Part shown: positions 8,771 through 17,669 of the stretch, piece by piece
Position numbering within the stretch: position 1 is the first letter of the stretch
Layout of the letters: each line of letters starts with the position of its first letter
Assembly (NCBI RefSeq): GCF_039729195.1
Contig: NZ_CP155796.1
Location: 5,084,001-5,148,000 of the forward strand
Reading direction: 5' to 3'
DNA from: Mycobacterium sp. DL
Lineage (GTDB): Bacteria; Actinomycetota; Actinomycetes; Mycobacteriales; Mycobacteriaceae
Length of the DNA stretch: 64,000 nt
Position numbers and translations under genes: made by a program
The notes under the pieces: generated by a model
Database searches by the model: none
What the model was told of the DNA's origin: nothing
Seen by the model: the letters and a program-made list of their open reading frames with translations, nothing else

Positions 8771-9166
8771 TCACGTTCGGTGCGTGGACCCGGTGTGCTG
8801 AGCCGCGTCGAGGGCAGCCAGTTCGGCGAGGACCGTCGCCACCACCCGGCCGGTCGCGGTGGCCGTGTCGAGGCCGTTGTTCACACAGCGCAGCGTGATC
8901 CCGCGGGCGCCGAGGTCGGTGACGATCTGGGCGACCTCCGCGGCCGTGCGCCCCAGCTTGTCGAGCGCCACGACCACGACGACGTCACCCGCGCGGGCAT
9001 AGCTGCGCAACGCCAGCAGCCCCGCCCGCATCTTGTCCACCGATCCCGACGTCTGATCGGTGAAGATCCGCTTCGGATCCACGCCCGCGGCGGCCAGCTC
9101 GGCGAGTTGCTCGTCGAGCGTGTGGTCGTTGCCTCCGGTCGTGGCGTAACCCAACGTGACCGTCAC
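8771..9166 (-). CDS. Resolvase-like serine recombinase N-terminal domain, catalytic Ser missing
   Basis: A 131-residue stand-alone resolvase fold. It starts at a GTG. GYATTGGNDHTLDEQ aligns without gaps to the canonical GYARVSTDDQSLDRQ, so the nucleophilic Ser is Gly11 and the Arg two residues earlier is Thr9. The later VVVALDKLGR motif is intact, but no C-terminal helix-turn-helix follows. It is unlikely to cut DNA; it may be a domesticated structural or regulatory protein. No mobile-element partner, recombination site or terminal repeat is visible around it. Confidence 0.8.
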   Translation of the reverse strand: MTVTLGYATTGGNDHTLDEQLAELAAAGVDPKRIFTDQTSGSVDKMRAGLLALRSYARAGDVVVVVALDKLGRTAAEVAQIVTDLGARGITLRCVNNGLDTATATGRVVATVLAELAALDAAQHTGSTHRT

Positions 9167-9255
9167 TCTTCGAAGGTCTCACGTGGCGCGCGTCGGGCCG
9201 GCGAGACTCGCCGTCAGCCGTCGAGCGCATCGCGTGGCTGTGTCATTGTGAACAG

Positions 9256-9402
9256 ATGAAGACTCACCTGAACTGCCCCTGCGGCGAAGCCATCACCGGC
9301 GAGAACGAGGACGATCTGGTGGAGAAGGCCCAGGCGCACCTGTCGGAGATCCATCCCGGCCGCGACTACGACCGCGACGCCATCCTCTTCATGGCCTACT
9401 GA
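9256..9402 (+). CDS. DUF1059-type small protein
   Basis: A 48-residue protein, MKTHLNCPCGEAITGENEDD, followed by LVEKAQAHLSEIHPGRDY. This matches the DUF1059 family of tiny CxCG proteins, where a Cys pair plus His probably binds metal. Function is unknown. CATTGT ends six bases upstream of the ATG, a near-match to a leaderless -10. It ends just before family B repeat copy 2. Confidence 0.75.
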   Translation: MKTHLNCPCGEAITGENEDDLVEKAQAHLSEIHPGRDYDRDAILFMAY

Positions 9403-9405
9403 TCA

Positions 9406-9471
9406 GCCGCGGAATAGCACTCCGGGTCGCGATTTCTTGGCTGTTCGCAACCAGGAACGCTATTCCGGCGC
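9406..9471. repeat. Palindromic intergenic repeat, family B copy 2
   Basis: Imperfect inverted arms (GCCGCGGAATAGCACTCC and the complement of GCGCCGGAATAGCGTTCC) flank a 30-base centre beginning GGTCGCGATT. It lies between two genes ending towards each other (9402 and 9487). The GGTCGCGATT side recurs at 62147-62179. Confidence 0.75.
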
Positions 9472-9486
9472 AGTAGCGGGGCCGGG

Positions 9487-10455
9487 TCATGGGACGACGG
9501 TGGAGCCGATCGTCGGCATGAACTGGCACTGCTTCTCGGTTGTGGTGACCTGACCGAAGATCGTCGACATGATGCTGCCCGATCCGGTGTCCGCGATCGC
9601 CGTCAAGGTCGTCGGCCCGGCGGGATTGATGTCCGGCCGCGGCGTGAGCGTCGCGCTGCCGGACTTGCCCGTGCTCAGGTTCACCCACGTGACGTTGAGC
9701 GGCAGTTTCTGCTCAGCGGCGGGGGCGGGAGTGCCGATCGCGGTGAAGACGTACGCGGTCTGGCCGGGTGCGGGGCCCGGGGCCGGGATCTTGGCGGGAC
9801 CGGCGACCGAGATCGCTGTCGCCAGTACGTTTCCGCCGTCGGCCAGGCATCCGTTGCTGATCGACGGATACAGGAAGTCCTGCGTCACCGGTGCGTCCGG
9901 TCCGAAGTCCGGAGTGCCTCCTGGTGTCGGCCCACCGGGTCCGGGCGCCGGCGCGGGTACTGCATCCGGCGCTGGTACCGCGGCCGGAGCGGGTCCGGGC
10001 GCAGCGTCGGGGACCGGGGTGTGGGCGAGTTCGGCCGCCGGGGGTGCCGGCACCTCGGGGATCGGGCCCACCGCATGCGCAGGATTCACACCCGCGGGCA
10101 GATGCGCTTCGGTGCCCGGGGTCGCACCTGTGGCCGGTACGTGGGCCGCGGGTTGCACGAACTGATTGACCGCCGACGCGACGTCGCGGGAGGGGCGCGG
10201 CGCGGCCGCATCTCCGGCGAACACCGCGGCGGCGGCCATCAGCATGGATGCGGCATTGGTGGGGTCAGACGCCGCCTGCTGGATCACGGGTCCGATGCTC
10301 TGCACCGCAGGCAGGCCCGGAGCCTGCAGTCCGTCGATCGGCGGCGGCGCGGCCGCCGGGTCGGCGTGAGCGACTCCGGACACGCCGACCATCAGCAACG
10401 CGGCCGACGAGCCCACCGCCAGTGCGGTGGTGAGCATCGTCCTGGTGGTTGTCAT
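9487..10455 (-). CDS. Secreted Ala/Pro-rich protein, Rv1157c-like
   Basis: A Sec signal peptide (MTTTRTMLTTALAVGSSAAL, cleavage after AHA) precedes a low-complexity region rich in Pro, Ala and Gly (to about residue 185). A more ordered C-terminal domain follows, with two cysteines, GCLADGGNVLATAISVAGP and QCQFMPTIG. The position next to a second Ala/Pro-rich gene and pimE matches Rv1157c. Function is unknown; it is probably exported to the cell wall. ATG 10455 is preferred to an ATG five codons upstream. Confidence 0.82.
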   Translation of the reverse strand: MTTTRTMLTTALAVGSSAALLMVGVSGVAHADPAAAPPPIDGLQAPGLPAVQSIGPVIQQAASDPTNAASMLMAAAAVFAGDAAAPRPSRDVASAVNQFVQPAAHVPATGATPGTEAHLPAGVNPAHAVGPIPEVPAPPAAELAHTPVPDAAPGPAPAAVPAPDAVPAPAPGPGGPTPGGTPDFGPDAPVTQDFLYPSISNGCLADGGNVLATAISVAGPAKIPAPGPAPGQTAYVFTAIGTPAPAAEQKLPLNVTWVNLSTGKSGSATLTPRPDINPAGPTTLTAIADTGSGSIMSTIFGQVTTTEKQCQFMPTIGSTVVP

Positions 10456-10504
10456 GATTCCCCAATGCATTCGGTGGATCAGTGGGTTGGAGACGGACTG
10501 GACG

Positions 10505-11125
10505 TCAGGGCAGAGCCGACAGCGGCGTGAACACCGGTGCGAGCGGCGCGGCCGGAGCCGCCGGCGCGGCGGGTGCGGCAGGTGCTGCCGCCGTGCCGCC
10601 GGTGGGCAGCAGGTTGGCCAGCGGGGTGCCGGCCGGCAGCAGCGAGGCGAGGCCGCCCGGTACGCCCAGCTGATCGGTCAGCGCGGCGGGCAGCAGTGAC
10701 GGGCCCGTCGTCGAGGATGCCGCGGTCGTCTCCGGCGGCACAGTGGTCGTATTGCCCGGCAGGATGGTGGCTTCGGGCAGCGCGGGTGCCGCTGCCCCGG
10801 GCAGCATGGATGCGGGCTGCGGGATGGTGACCGACGCGGTCGCCGCCGGCGGGGTGACCGGAGCGGCCGGGGTGACCGGACCGGTCGCAGCCGTCGACCC
10901 GGCATTGCCCAACGCCGACGCAAACGTCTGCATGAGCTGCGTTGCCGCGGCGGGATTCGCCGCGAGCTGCTGCAGGAACGGCAGGCCGGGCACCTCGGGT
11001 GCGGGCACCGGTGCCGGAGCGGGCGCGGGCTGCGCCGCCGCAGATGTGCTGAGCGCCAACGCAGCCGAGACGGCTCCCGCCGCGGCGACCAACGTGGTTG
11101 CAAACAATTTCCCGGTGCGATGCAT
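10505..11125 (-). CDS. Secreted Ala/Pro-rich protein, Rv1158c-like
   Basis: From ATG 11125: a signal peptide (MHRTGKLFATTLVAAAGAVS, cleavage after AAA-QP), then 206 residues in total dominated by Ala, Pro, Thr and Leu. No cysteine or recognisable enzyme motif is present. Like its neighbour at 9487-10455, it has a short LPFLQQLAANPAAATQLMQT segment near the mature N-terminus. The pair probably arose by duplication and is conserved beside pimE. The role is unknown; a cell-wall or surface location is inferred. Confidence 0.78.
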   Translation of the reverse strand: MHRTGKLFATTLVAAAGAVSAALALSTSAAAQPAPAPAPVPAPEVPGLPFLQQLAANPAAATQLMQTFASALGNAGSTAATGPVTPAAPVTPPAATASVTIPQPASMLPGAAAPALPEATILPGNTTTVPPETTAASSTTGPSLLPAALTDQLGVPGGLASLLPAGTPLANLLPTGGTAAAPAAPAAPAAPAAPLAPVFTPLSALP

Positions 11126-11191
11126 GGTTCTCCCAAATCCTTTGGTGGCTCTGAACGGCATAGGTGGCACGCCTGCACCCGAAGCTAGCCT

Positions 11192-11254
11192 GTTACTAGA
11201 GTTACTCAAGTGACACGTGTGGCATTTATGGAACCGTTACTGACACGAGTGCCG
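11192..11254. promoter_or_regulatory. Direct repeats between the Rv1158c-like gene and pimE
   Basis: GTTAC occurs at 11192-11196, 11201-11205 and 11236-11240. TGACACG occurs at 11211 and again at 11241, thirty bases apart (about three helical turns). This is suggestive of a multi-site activator region for one or both divergent genes. The binding protein cannot be named from the sequence. Confidence 0.3.
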
Positions 11255-11328
11255 ATGGTGACCGCTCGATAGAGTTCTGGGTCATAGACGCCACCGCATC
11301 CGCCTCAGCAATTCCCGGCTCACGTCTG

Positions 11329-12501
11329 GTGTCCCGGCTGTCCGCCGCGGCGCCCGTGCTGTTGCTCCTCAGCATCGCCGCGCGCCTGGCGTGGACGTAT
11401 CTGCTGCCCAACGGCGCCAACTTCGTCGACCTGCACGTCTATCTCGGAGGCGCAGCCGCGCTGGATCAGCCGGGCACCCTCTACGACTACGTCTACGCAG
11501 ACCAGACCCCGGACTTCCCACTGCCCTTCACGTATCCGCCGTTCGCCGCGGTGCTGTTCTACCCGTTGCAGCTGCTGCCCTTCGGCGTGGCTGCCCTGGG
11601 ATGGCAGATCGCCACGATGGCCGCGTTGTACGGCGTGGTGCGCATCAGCCAGCGCCTGCTGCCGAACCCCGACGGCCACGGCGCCGGCCGGCGTGTCGCG
11701 ATGCTGTGGACGGCAGTCGGCATCTGGATCGAGCCGTTGCGCAGCACCTTCGACTACGGCCAGGTCAACGTGTTGCTGGTGTTGGGTGTTCTGTACGCCG
11801 TGTACACCACGCGGTGGTGGCTCTCCGGGCTCCTGGTGGGGCTGGCTGCCGGAGTGAAGCTGACGCCCGCGGTCTCCGGTCTGTACTTCGTCGGTGCGCG
11901 TCGCTGGGGTGCGGCGGTGTTCTCCGCGGTGGTGTTCTTCCTGACCGTCGGCCTGTCCGCCGTCGTCGTCGGCGACCAGGCGCGCTATTACTTCACCGAA
12001 CTCCTCGGCGACGCCGGCAGGGTCGGACCGATCGGCACGTCGTTCAACCAGTCGTGGCGCGGTGGCATCTCGCGGATCCTCGGCCATGACGCCGGCTACG
12101 GCCCCGTCGTGTTGGCAGGCATCGTCGTGACAGCCGTGCTGGCAGTGCTGGCGTGGCGCGCGGTCGGGGGTGCCCGGGACCGGCTCGCCGCGATCGTGAT
12201 CGTGCAGCTGTTCGGTCTCCTGCTGTCACCGATCTCATGGACCCATCACTGGGCCTGGCTGGTGCCGTTGATGATCTGGCTGCTGCACGGTCCGCTGCGT
12301 GAGCGGCTCGGGGCCCGGGTGCTCGGGGTGGGCTGGCTGGTGCTGACGCTGATCGGGGTGCCGTGGCTGTTGAGCTTCGCGCAGCCGACCATCTGGGAGA
12401 TATCGCGTCCCTGGTACCTGGCGTGGGCCGGCCTTGTCTACATCGTCGCCACGTTGGCGACGCTGGCGTGGATCGCCGCTACTGGCCGACGATCCGGTTG
12501 A
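11329..12501 (+). CDS. pimE: Polyprenol-phosphate-mannose alpha-1,2-mannosyltransferase PimE
   Basis: A 390-residue GT-C membrane enzyme with about ten hydrophobic segments. The first periplasmic loop has [12 protein letters not shown], whose Asp34 corresponds to the essential catalytic Asp of Pim[21 protein letters not shown] is the GT87 signature. PimE adds the fifth mannose of higher phosphatidylinositol mannosides in the plasma membrane. The GTG at 11329 is the first usable start, but the frame stays open upstream without ATG, GTG or TTG. A TAGAGT hexamer lies at about 11270. It ends overlapping phhB tail-to-tail by 23 bases. Confidence 0.9.
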   Translation: MSRLSAAAPVLLLLSIAARLAWTYLLPNGANFVDLHVYLGGAAALDQPGTLYDYVYADQTPDFPLPFTYPPFAAVLFYPLQLLPFGVAALGWQIATMAALYGVVRISQRLLPNPDGHGAGRRVAMLWTAVGIWIEPLRSTFDYGQVNVLLVLGVLYAVYTTRWWLSGLLVGLAAGVKLTPAVSGLYFVGARRWGAAVFSAVVFFLTVGLSAVVVGDQARYYFTELLGDAGRVGPIGTSFNQSWRGGISRILGHDAGYGPVVLAGIVVTAVLAVLAWRAVGGARDRLAAIVIVQLFGLLLSPISWTHHWAWLVPLMIWLLHGPLRERLGARVLGVGWLVLTLIGVPWLLSFAQPTIWEISRPWYLAWAGLVYIVATLATLAWIAATGRRSG

Positions 12502-12763
12502 TGTCGCCCGCCATCTCCACGTCCTTGTCGGTGATGCCACCTTCGGAGTGCGTGACAAGTGCAAAAGTCACTGTCCGCCAACGGATGTCGATATCCGGAT
12601 GGTGATCACGGGCCTCCGCGTGTTCCGCGACGCGGGTGACGGCGTTGATGCCGTCGAGGAACGACGGGAACTCGATCGCGCGTCGTAGCGCACCCTCGGC
12701 GCGCTCCCAGCCTCTGAGGTCGGGCAGTTCGGCGTCTACTTGGTCGTCGGTTAACACAGCCAT
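12479..12763 (-). CDS. phhB: Pterin-4-alpha-carbinolamine dehydratase
   Basis: A 94-residue PCD/DCoH fold protein with the signature [20 protein letters not shown]; the adjacent histidines are the catalytic pair. It dehydrates 4a-hydroxy-tetrahydropterin; in bacteria without aromatic hydroxylases the role is unclear. It shares a 28-base divergent promoter interval with mutT2 and overlaps the end of pimE on the other strand by 23 bases. Confidence 0.9.
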   Translation of the reverse strand: MAVLTDDQVDAELPDLRGWERAEGALRRAIEFPSFLDGINAVTRVAEHAEARDHHPDIDIRWRTVTFALVTHSEGGITDKDVEMAGDINRIVGQ

Positions 12764-12770
12764 GTGTTCG

Positions 12771-12782
12771 ACGGTATACCGT
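12771..12782. promoter_or_regulatory. Palindromic divergent promoter core (phhB / mutT2)
   Basis: ACGGTATACCGT is a perfect 12-base palindrome containing a TATACC -10-like hexamer on both strands. On the minus strand it ends about nine bases before the phhB ATG; on the plus strand it ends about ten bases before GTG 12791. It may serve both genes. Confidence 0.4.
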
Positions 12783-12790
12783 TCGCGGCA

Positions 12791-13204
12791 GTGTCGAACC
12801 AGACGGTGTCAAACCAGTTGCCGAATCTGATCGTGGTCGCGGGTGCGTTGATCCACGACGCTGCGCTGCTCGTCGCACAGCGTGCTCGGCCGCCCGAGTT
12901 GGCCGGGCTGTGGGAACTGCCGGGCGGCAAGGTCGCCGCCGGCGAGACCGATGAGGTCGCGCTGGCTCGCGAACTACGCGAGGAACTGGGTATCGGCGTG
13001 GTCGTCGGGGCCCGCCTCGGCGCCGATGTGGCGCTGAACGCCACGACGACGTTGCGCGCCTACCTCGTCACCCAGATCGACGGCGTGCTCCAACCCCACG
13101 ACCATCGCGCGCTGAGATGGGTGCGCGCCGACGACCTCGATGAGTTGGCGTGGGTGCCCGCAGACACCGCGTGGCTGCCGCAGCTGGCGACACTGCTCCG
13201 GTGA
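12791..13204 (+). CDS. mutT2: NUDIX (d)NTP pyrophosphohydrolase MutT2
   Basis: A 137-residue NUDIX protein. It starts [14 protein letters not shown] after a short N-terminal tail. The Nudix box is [17 protein letters not shown] then REELG, preserving the Gly, Arg, Glu-Glu pattern. MutT2 homologues hydrolyse oxidised or cytosine nucleotides (5-methyl-dCTP and dCTP in mycobacteria). GTG 12791 lies just after the divergent promoter; GTG 12806 and GTG 12764 are alternatives. The first 10 codons carry a 15-base tandem duplication ([10 protein letters not shown]). Confidence 0.85.
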   Translation: MSNQTVSNQLPNLIVVAGALIHDAALLVAQRARPPELAGLWELPGGKVAAGETDEVALARELREELGIGVVVGARLGADVALNATTTLRAYLVTQIDGVLQPHDHRALRWVRADDLDELAWVPADTAWLPQLATLLR

Positions 13205-13213
13205 CGCCGGCTG

Positions 13214-14998
13214 TCACCGCGCCTTGGTCTCGGTCTCGCTCTCGCTCTCGCCGACGTGCTCGCCGTTGAGGGGATCGACCGGTTCCTCGAACGTCACCTC
13301 ACCGGTGGTGGGGTGCACGGCGTAGGAATCGGGATGAACCGAGCGGACCGCAACCAGCCCCGCCAACGTGGCCGAGACGTCGTGGCGCTGAGACGCGGAC
13401 ATCTCGTCGGGCACCGAGACGCGCAGCAGTCTCGGCGTGGTCGCCAGGTCGTACCGGAACGCGCGCAACATCGACACGCAGGCTGCCACCATCACCAGTG
13501 AGAACGGCACCGCCGTCGCGATGGAGGCGGTCTGCAGCGCGGTCAGAGAGCCGGAGCCGCCGACCAGCAGCAGCACGGCGGCGACAAGCCCCTCCATGAC
13601 CGCCCAGTACACCCGGGACAGCTTCGGGGTATCCACATTTCCGCCCGAGGACAAGATGTCGATGACCAGCGATCCCGAATCCGACGAGGTGACGAAGAAG
13701 AACACGATCACCGCGATCGCGAGCACGCTGGTGATCGTCGCGATCGGCAGCGTGCCGAGGAGTTGGAACAGCGACGTGTTGGTGTCGACGGCGCCGTCGA
13801 CCAGCATGTCGCCGTTCTCCCGCTGCCGCAGGATCGCCGAGTCGCCGAAGATGGTGAACCACAGCGCGCCGATGACACTCGGGACGAGCAACACTGCGCC
13901 GACGAACTCACGGATGGTGCGGCCCCGCGAGATGCGGGCGATGAACATGCCGACAAACGGCGCCCAGCTGATCCACCATCCCCAGTAGAAGATGGTCCAG
14001 CCGCCGAGCCACTCGCCGTCGGTGAACGGCGCCGTGCGCAGCATCAGCTCCGGCAGCGACTGGATGTAGATCCCGAGGTTCTGCACGAACGCCTGCAACA
14101 GGAACAGCGTCGGGCCCAGCAACATCACGAACAGTGCCAGTGCGGCGGCCAGCATCATGTTGATGTTCGACAGCCATTTCAGGCCCTTGCTGACTCCGGT
14201 GACTACCGAAATCGTCGCTACCAGCGTGATCAAGGCGATCATCCCGATCGTCCACCAGTTGTTGATCTGGATCCAGCCCAGGTACTCCAGCCCTGCCGCG
14301 ATCTGGGTGATGCCGAAGCCGAGGGAGGTGGCCACGCCGAACAGGGTGCCGACGACGGCGGTGATGTCCACCGCGTGCCCGATCGGGCCCTCGACCCGCT
14401 CGCGCCCCAACAGCGGCTCCAGCAGCCAGCGCACCGACAGTGGCCGGCCGCGGCGGTAGGTCATGTAGGACATGCCGAGGCCGACGACGACGTAGATCGC
14501 CCACGGGTGCAGCGCCCAGTGGAACAGCGTCAGCGCCATCGCTTGATTGGCCGCCTCGTCGGTCTGACCCGGGATGCCTCGCGACTCCGGCGGGCTCACG
14601 TAGTGCGTGAGCGGTTCGGCGACGCTGTAGAAGACCAGGCCGATGCCCATTCCGGCGCTGAAGAGCATCGCCAGCCACGCCATGAAGCTGAACTCGGGTT
14701 TCTCATCGTCGTCGCCGAGTCGGATGGTGCCGATCCGGGAGGCGCCGCAGTAGATCGCGAACGCCACGAAGCCGGTGGTGACCAGCACGTACCACCACCC
14801 GACGCCGTCGGTGATCGCACCGTTGAGCTGAGTGAAGGCATCTTCGGCCTGGCCGGAGTAGACCACCGCGAACAGGATGAGCCCGATGATGATGATCGAC
14901 GAGGGAATGAACACCGCCGGCTCGAGGCTTCGCCACGCATTCATCAGCGGGTTCTGCCGCTTGCCTTCGGCACTCGTGCGGTCCGATGGGGTCGGCAC
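13214..14998 (-). CDS. BCCT-family betaine/choline-type transporter
   Basis: A 594-residue protein with 12 hydrophobic segments and the BCCT signature WGWWISWAPFVGMFIARISR, preceded by the Gly-rich helix AGMGIGLVFYSVAEPL. It imports trimethylammonium osmolytes such as glycine betaine or choline, usually coupled to sodium. The C-terminal ~100 residues are hydrophilic and end in an acidic Glu/Ser/Thr run, opposite in charge to the basic tail of Corynebacterium BetP. The start is a GTG with GAGGAGG about eight bases upstream. Confidence 0.9.
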   Translation of the reverse strand: MPTPSDRTSAEGKRQNPLMNAWRSLEPAVFIPSSIIIIGLILFAVVYSGQAEDAFTQLNGAITDGVGWWYVLVTTGFVAFAIYCGASRIGTIRLGDDDEKPEFSFMAWLAMLFSAGMGIGLVFYSVAEPLTHYVSPPESRGIPGQTDEAANQAMALTLFHWALHPWAIYVVVGLGMSYMTYRRGRPLSVRWLLEPLLGRERVEGPIGHAVDITAVVGTLFGVATSLGFGITQIAAGLEYLGWIQINNWWTIGMIALITLVATISVVTGVSKGLKWLSNINMMLAAALALFVMLLGPTLFLLQAFVQNLGIYIQSLPELMLRTAPFTDGEWLGGWTIFYWGWWISWAPFVGMFIARISRGRTIREFVGAVLLVPSVIGALWFTIFGDSAILRQRENGDMLVDGAVDTNTSLFQLLGTLPIATITSVLAIAVIVFFFVTSSDSGSLVIDILSSGGNVDTPKLSRVYWAVMEGLVAAVLLLVGGSGSLTALQTASIATAVPFSLVMVAACVSMLRAFRYDLATTPRLLRVSVPDEMSASQRHDVSATLAGLVAVRSVHPDSYAVHPTTGEVTFEEPVDPLNGEHVGESESETETKAR

Positions 14999-15193
14999 GA
15001 TTACCGCCTCCTCAAAGTCGTCGTCGTCATCGTCGTCATCGTCTGTTACGTATCGGTACAGGTTTCGCAGTGGAGGGCCGGAGTTGTCGGCGCGCGGAAG
15101 ACCCTACCTGCCGCAAATCTCTGACGACCGTCCGGCCGACGAGGCACGACGGAATTCGGCATCGGCCGCACGAGCGAGCGAGCCGACCGCGCC

Positions 15194-15466
15194 TCAGTAG
15201 CGCAGGCGATCTCCGACTATCCGCACATCGGTCCGGCTGCCGGGGTGGTGCAGCGCGTGGATCGGGTGCGTGAGCACGGGATGCCGGCAGTGCGGACACG
15301 ACGTCCTGGGCTCTTTGGCCGAGCTGAACGAGAGGTGGTGGCATTCCGAACATCGCACCATGTACAACGCTCCGACCCAGCTGAGCAGGCCCAGATAGAG
15401 GGCCACCGTCGCCAACGTGCCGACGGCGAGGATCGTGAACACCGCGAGAATCTCGTAAACCGTCAT
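15194..15466 (-). CDS. Small membrane protein with zinc-ribbon
   Basis: A 90-residue protein with one long hydrophobic N-terminal segment (ILAVFTILAVGTLATVALYL, continuing to about residue 35). A cytoplasmic rubredoxin-like knuckle follows, with CSEC and CPHC 18 residues apart. Function is unknown. ATG 15466 is chosen because it directly begins the membrane segment; the longer frame to 15511 adds an unlikely polar tail. Confidence 0.7.
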   Translation of the reverse strand: MTVYEILAVFTILAVGTLATVALYLGLLSWVGALYMVRCSECHHLSFSSAKEPRTSCPHCRHPVLTHPIHALHHPGSRTDVRIVGDRLRY

Positions 15467-15524
15467 GACCGGACCTCCAAACGCCGAGACGTTCTGACGG
15501 GATGTTTCCACGGTACGCCGCAGG

Positions 15525-15692
15525 TCAGGACTTGCGGGCCCGCTTGAGCACCTTGGCCAGTTCCTTACCCCGGATTCCGTTCAGTTCGGCCTTGTGCACC
15601 TTGTTGAGGACGACCGGGCAGCGCTTGCATCGGGGCTTGCTGCGGCAACACTTCTTCTTCGGTTTCAGGTCGGCGAGCTTGCCGGGCTTCAA
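15525..15692 (-). CDS. Small basic Cys-rich conserved protein
   Basis: 55 residues from TTG 15692, with a purine-rich GAGAGAGA ribosome site upstream. Very basic, with CCRSKPRCKRCPVVL giving four cysteines near the N-terminus. The protein is divergent to typA and separated from it by 55 bases. Metal or RNA binding is plausible from composition. I recognise it only as an actinobacterial conserved hypothetical. Confidence 0.65.
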   Translation of the reverse strand: MKPGKLADLKPKKKCCRSKPRCKRCPVVLNKVHKAELNGIRGKELAKVLKRARKS

Positions 15693-15747
15693 GTGAGTTG
15701 TCTCTCTCGTTTTCGTGATCAGTGCGCTGCACTGCGACAATCACGAC

Positions 15748-17649
15748 GTGAATGCACGCCCCGATTTCCGCAACGTCGCCATTGTGGCTCACGTCGACCA
15801 CGGCAAGACAACCCTGGTCGACGCGATGCTGCGCCAATCGGGGGCCCTGAGTCACCGCGGCGACGACGCAATCGAACGCCTCATGGACTCCGGTGACCTC
15901 GAGAAGGAAAAGGGCATCACCATCCTGGCGAAGAACACCGCCGTCCACCGTCACCACCCCGACGGCGGGATGACCGTCATCAACGTCATCGACACCCCGG
16001 GCCACGCGGACTTCGGCGGTGAGGTCGAACGCGGCCTGTCGATGGTCGACGGCGTGCTGCTGCTCGTTGACGCGTCGGAGGGTCCGCTGCCCCAGACCCG
16101 GTTCGTCCTGCGCAAAGCGCTGTCCGCGCACCTGCCGGTGATCGTCGTGGTCAACAAGACCGACCGCCCCGACGCGCGGATCGCCGAGGTGGTCTCCGAC
16201 AGCCACGACCTGCTGCTCGACGTCGCCTCCGACCTCGACGAGGAGGCGCAGAAGGCCGCCGAGCACGCGCTCGGACTGCCGACGCTGTACGCATCGGGCC
16301 GGGCGGGCATCGCCAGCACCACCGAACCCGCCAACGGCGAGAACCCTGACGGCGAGAATCTCGATCCGCTCTTCGACGTCCTGCTCGAGCACATCCCGCC
16401 GCCGCAGGGCGATCCGGAAGCTCCGCTGCAGGCGCTGGTCACCAACCTCGACGCGTCGGCATTCCTCGGCAGGCTCGCGTTGATCCGCATCTACAAGGGG
16501 CGGATTCGCAAGGGCCAGCAGGTGGCGTGGATGCGTGAAGTGGACGGCCATCCGGTCATCACCAACGCCAAGATCACCGAGTTGCTCGCGACCGAGGGCG
16601 TCGAACGGACCAGCACGGACGAGGCGGTCGCCGGTGACATCGTGGCCGTCGCCGGGATGCCCGAGATCATGATCGGCGACACCCTCGCCGACGTCGAGCA
16701 TGCGCACGCGCTGCCGCGGATCACCGTCGACGAACCCGCCATCTCGGTCACCATCGGCACCAACACCTCGCCGCTCGCCGGCAAGGTCTCCGGGCACAAG
16801 CTCACCGCCAGGATGGTCAAGAGCCGCCTCGATCAGGAACTGGTCGGCAACGTGTCGATCAAGGTCGTCGACATCGGCCGCCCCGACGCGTGGGAGGTGC
16901 AGGGCCGAGGCGAGTTGGCGCTCGCTGTGCTCGTCGAGCAGATGCGCCGCGAGGGCTTCGAGCTCACGGTCGGCAAGCCGCAGGTGGTCACCCGGACGAT
17001 CGACGGCAAGCTGCACGAGCCGTTCGAGGCGATGACGATCGACTGCCCCGAAGAGTTCGTGGGCGCCATCACCCAGCTGATGGCCGCCCGCAAGGGCCGC
17101 ATGGAGGAGATGGCCAACCACGCCGCCGGATGGGTGCGGATGGACTTCATCGTGCCCAGCCGCGGACTGATCGGCTTCCGGACCGACTTCCTGACACTGA
17201 CCCGTGGCACCGGCATCGCCAACGCTGTCTTCGAGGGTTACCGTCCGTGGGCCGGCGAGATCCGGGCCCGCCACACCGGGTCCCTGGTCTCGGACCGCTC
17301 CGGTTCGGTGACGCCGTTCGCGATGATCCAGCTCTCCGATCGCGGTCAGTTCTTCGTCGAACCCGGTGACGACACCTACGAGGGGCAGGTCGTCGGCATC
17401 AACCCACGTGCCGAAGACCTCGACGTCAACGTCACCCGCGAGAAGAAGCTCACCAACATGCGTTCCTCGACCGCGGACGTGATGGAGACGTTGGCCCGTC
17501 CCCTCGAGTTGGGTCTCGAACAGGCGATGGAGTTCTGTGCGGAGGACGAGTGCGTCGAGGTGACGCCGGAGATCGTGCGGGTGCGCAAAGCCGAACTCGA
17601 CGCGACCACCCGGGGGCGGGCGCGGTCACGCGCCAAAGCCCGTAACTGA
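15748..17649 (+). CDS. typA: Ribosome-associated GTPase TypA/BipA
   Basis: A 633-residue translational GTPase. G1 is [14 protein letters not shown] near residue 15, G3 is IDTPGHADF, and G4 is [11 protein letters not shown]. Domain II and the EF-G-like domains III/V follow, then the BipA-specific C-terminus. It binds the 70S ribosome and is needed for stress adaptation and 50S assembly in other bacteria. GTG 15748 puts [16 protein letters not shown] at the N-terminus as in relatives; an upstream GTG at 15715 is less likely. The C-terminal tail is basic ([12 protein letters not shown]). Confidence 0.93.
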   Translation: MNARPDFRNVAIVAHVDHGKTTLVDAMLRQSGALSHRGDDAIERLMDSGDLEKEKGITILAKNTAVHRHHPDGGMTVINVIDTPGHADFGGEVERGLSMVDGVLLLVDASEGPLPQTRFVLRKALSAHLPVIVVVNKTDRPDARIAEVVSDSHDLLLDVASDLDEEAQKAAEHALGLPTLYASGRAGIASTTEPANGENPDGENLDPLFDVLLEHIPPPQGDPEAPLQALVTNLDASAFLGRLALIRIYKGRIRKGQQVAWMREVDGHPVITNAKITELLATEGVERTSTDEAVAGDIVAVAGMPEIMIGDTLADVEHAHALPRITVDEPAISVTIGTNTSPLAGKVSGHKLTARMVKSRLDQELVGNVSIKVVDIGRPDAWEVQGRGELALAVLVEQMRREGFELTVGKPQVVTRTIDGKLHEPFEAMTIDCPEEFVGAITQLMAARKGRMEEMANHAAGWVRMDFIVPSRGLIGFRTDFLTLTRGTGIANAVFEGYRPWAGEIRARHTGSLVSDRSGSVTPFAMIQLSDRGQFFVEPGDDTYEGQVVGINPRAEDLDVNVTREKKLTNMRSSTADVMETLARPLELGLEQAMEFCAEDECVEVTPEIVRVRKAELDATTRGRARSRAKARN

Positions 17650-17657
17650 CCGATGGA

Positions 17658-17669
17658 TACTCTGTAGGC
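17658..17669 (+). promoter_or_regulatory. Leaderless -10 element for lpqW
   Basis: TACTCT at 17658-17663 ends six bases before the GTG at 17670. lpqW therefore likely has its own promoter only nine bases after the typA stop. Confidence 0.5.

Noticed and set aside
8771..9166. Mobile element or invertible segment around the resolvase-like gene
   Set aside because: No paired inverted repeats, transposase partner or recombination site was found nearby, and the domain lacks its catalytic serine.
13225..13256. CTCGGTCTCG-like repeats as a regulatory element
   Set aside because: They encode the acidic Glu/Ser/Thr C-terminal tail of the BCCT transporter.
15007..15045. Run of GAC/GAT codons (about nine Asp) in frame with the BCCT transporter, suggesting an acidic N-terminal extension
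   Set aside because: No ATG, GTG or TTG exists between the upstream in-frame stop and the tract, and a strong GAGGAGG site directly precedes GTG 14998. It is treated as 5' untranslated simple sequence.
13763..15124. 453-codon plus-strand open frame opposite the BCCT gene
   Set aside because: Shadow frame rich in Gln, Arg, Asp and His with no recognisable domain.
15565..17274. 569-codon minus-strand open frame opposite typA
   Set aside because: Antisense shadow of a strongly conserved GTPase gene; no motif, no ribosome site.
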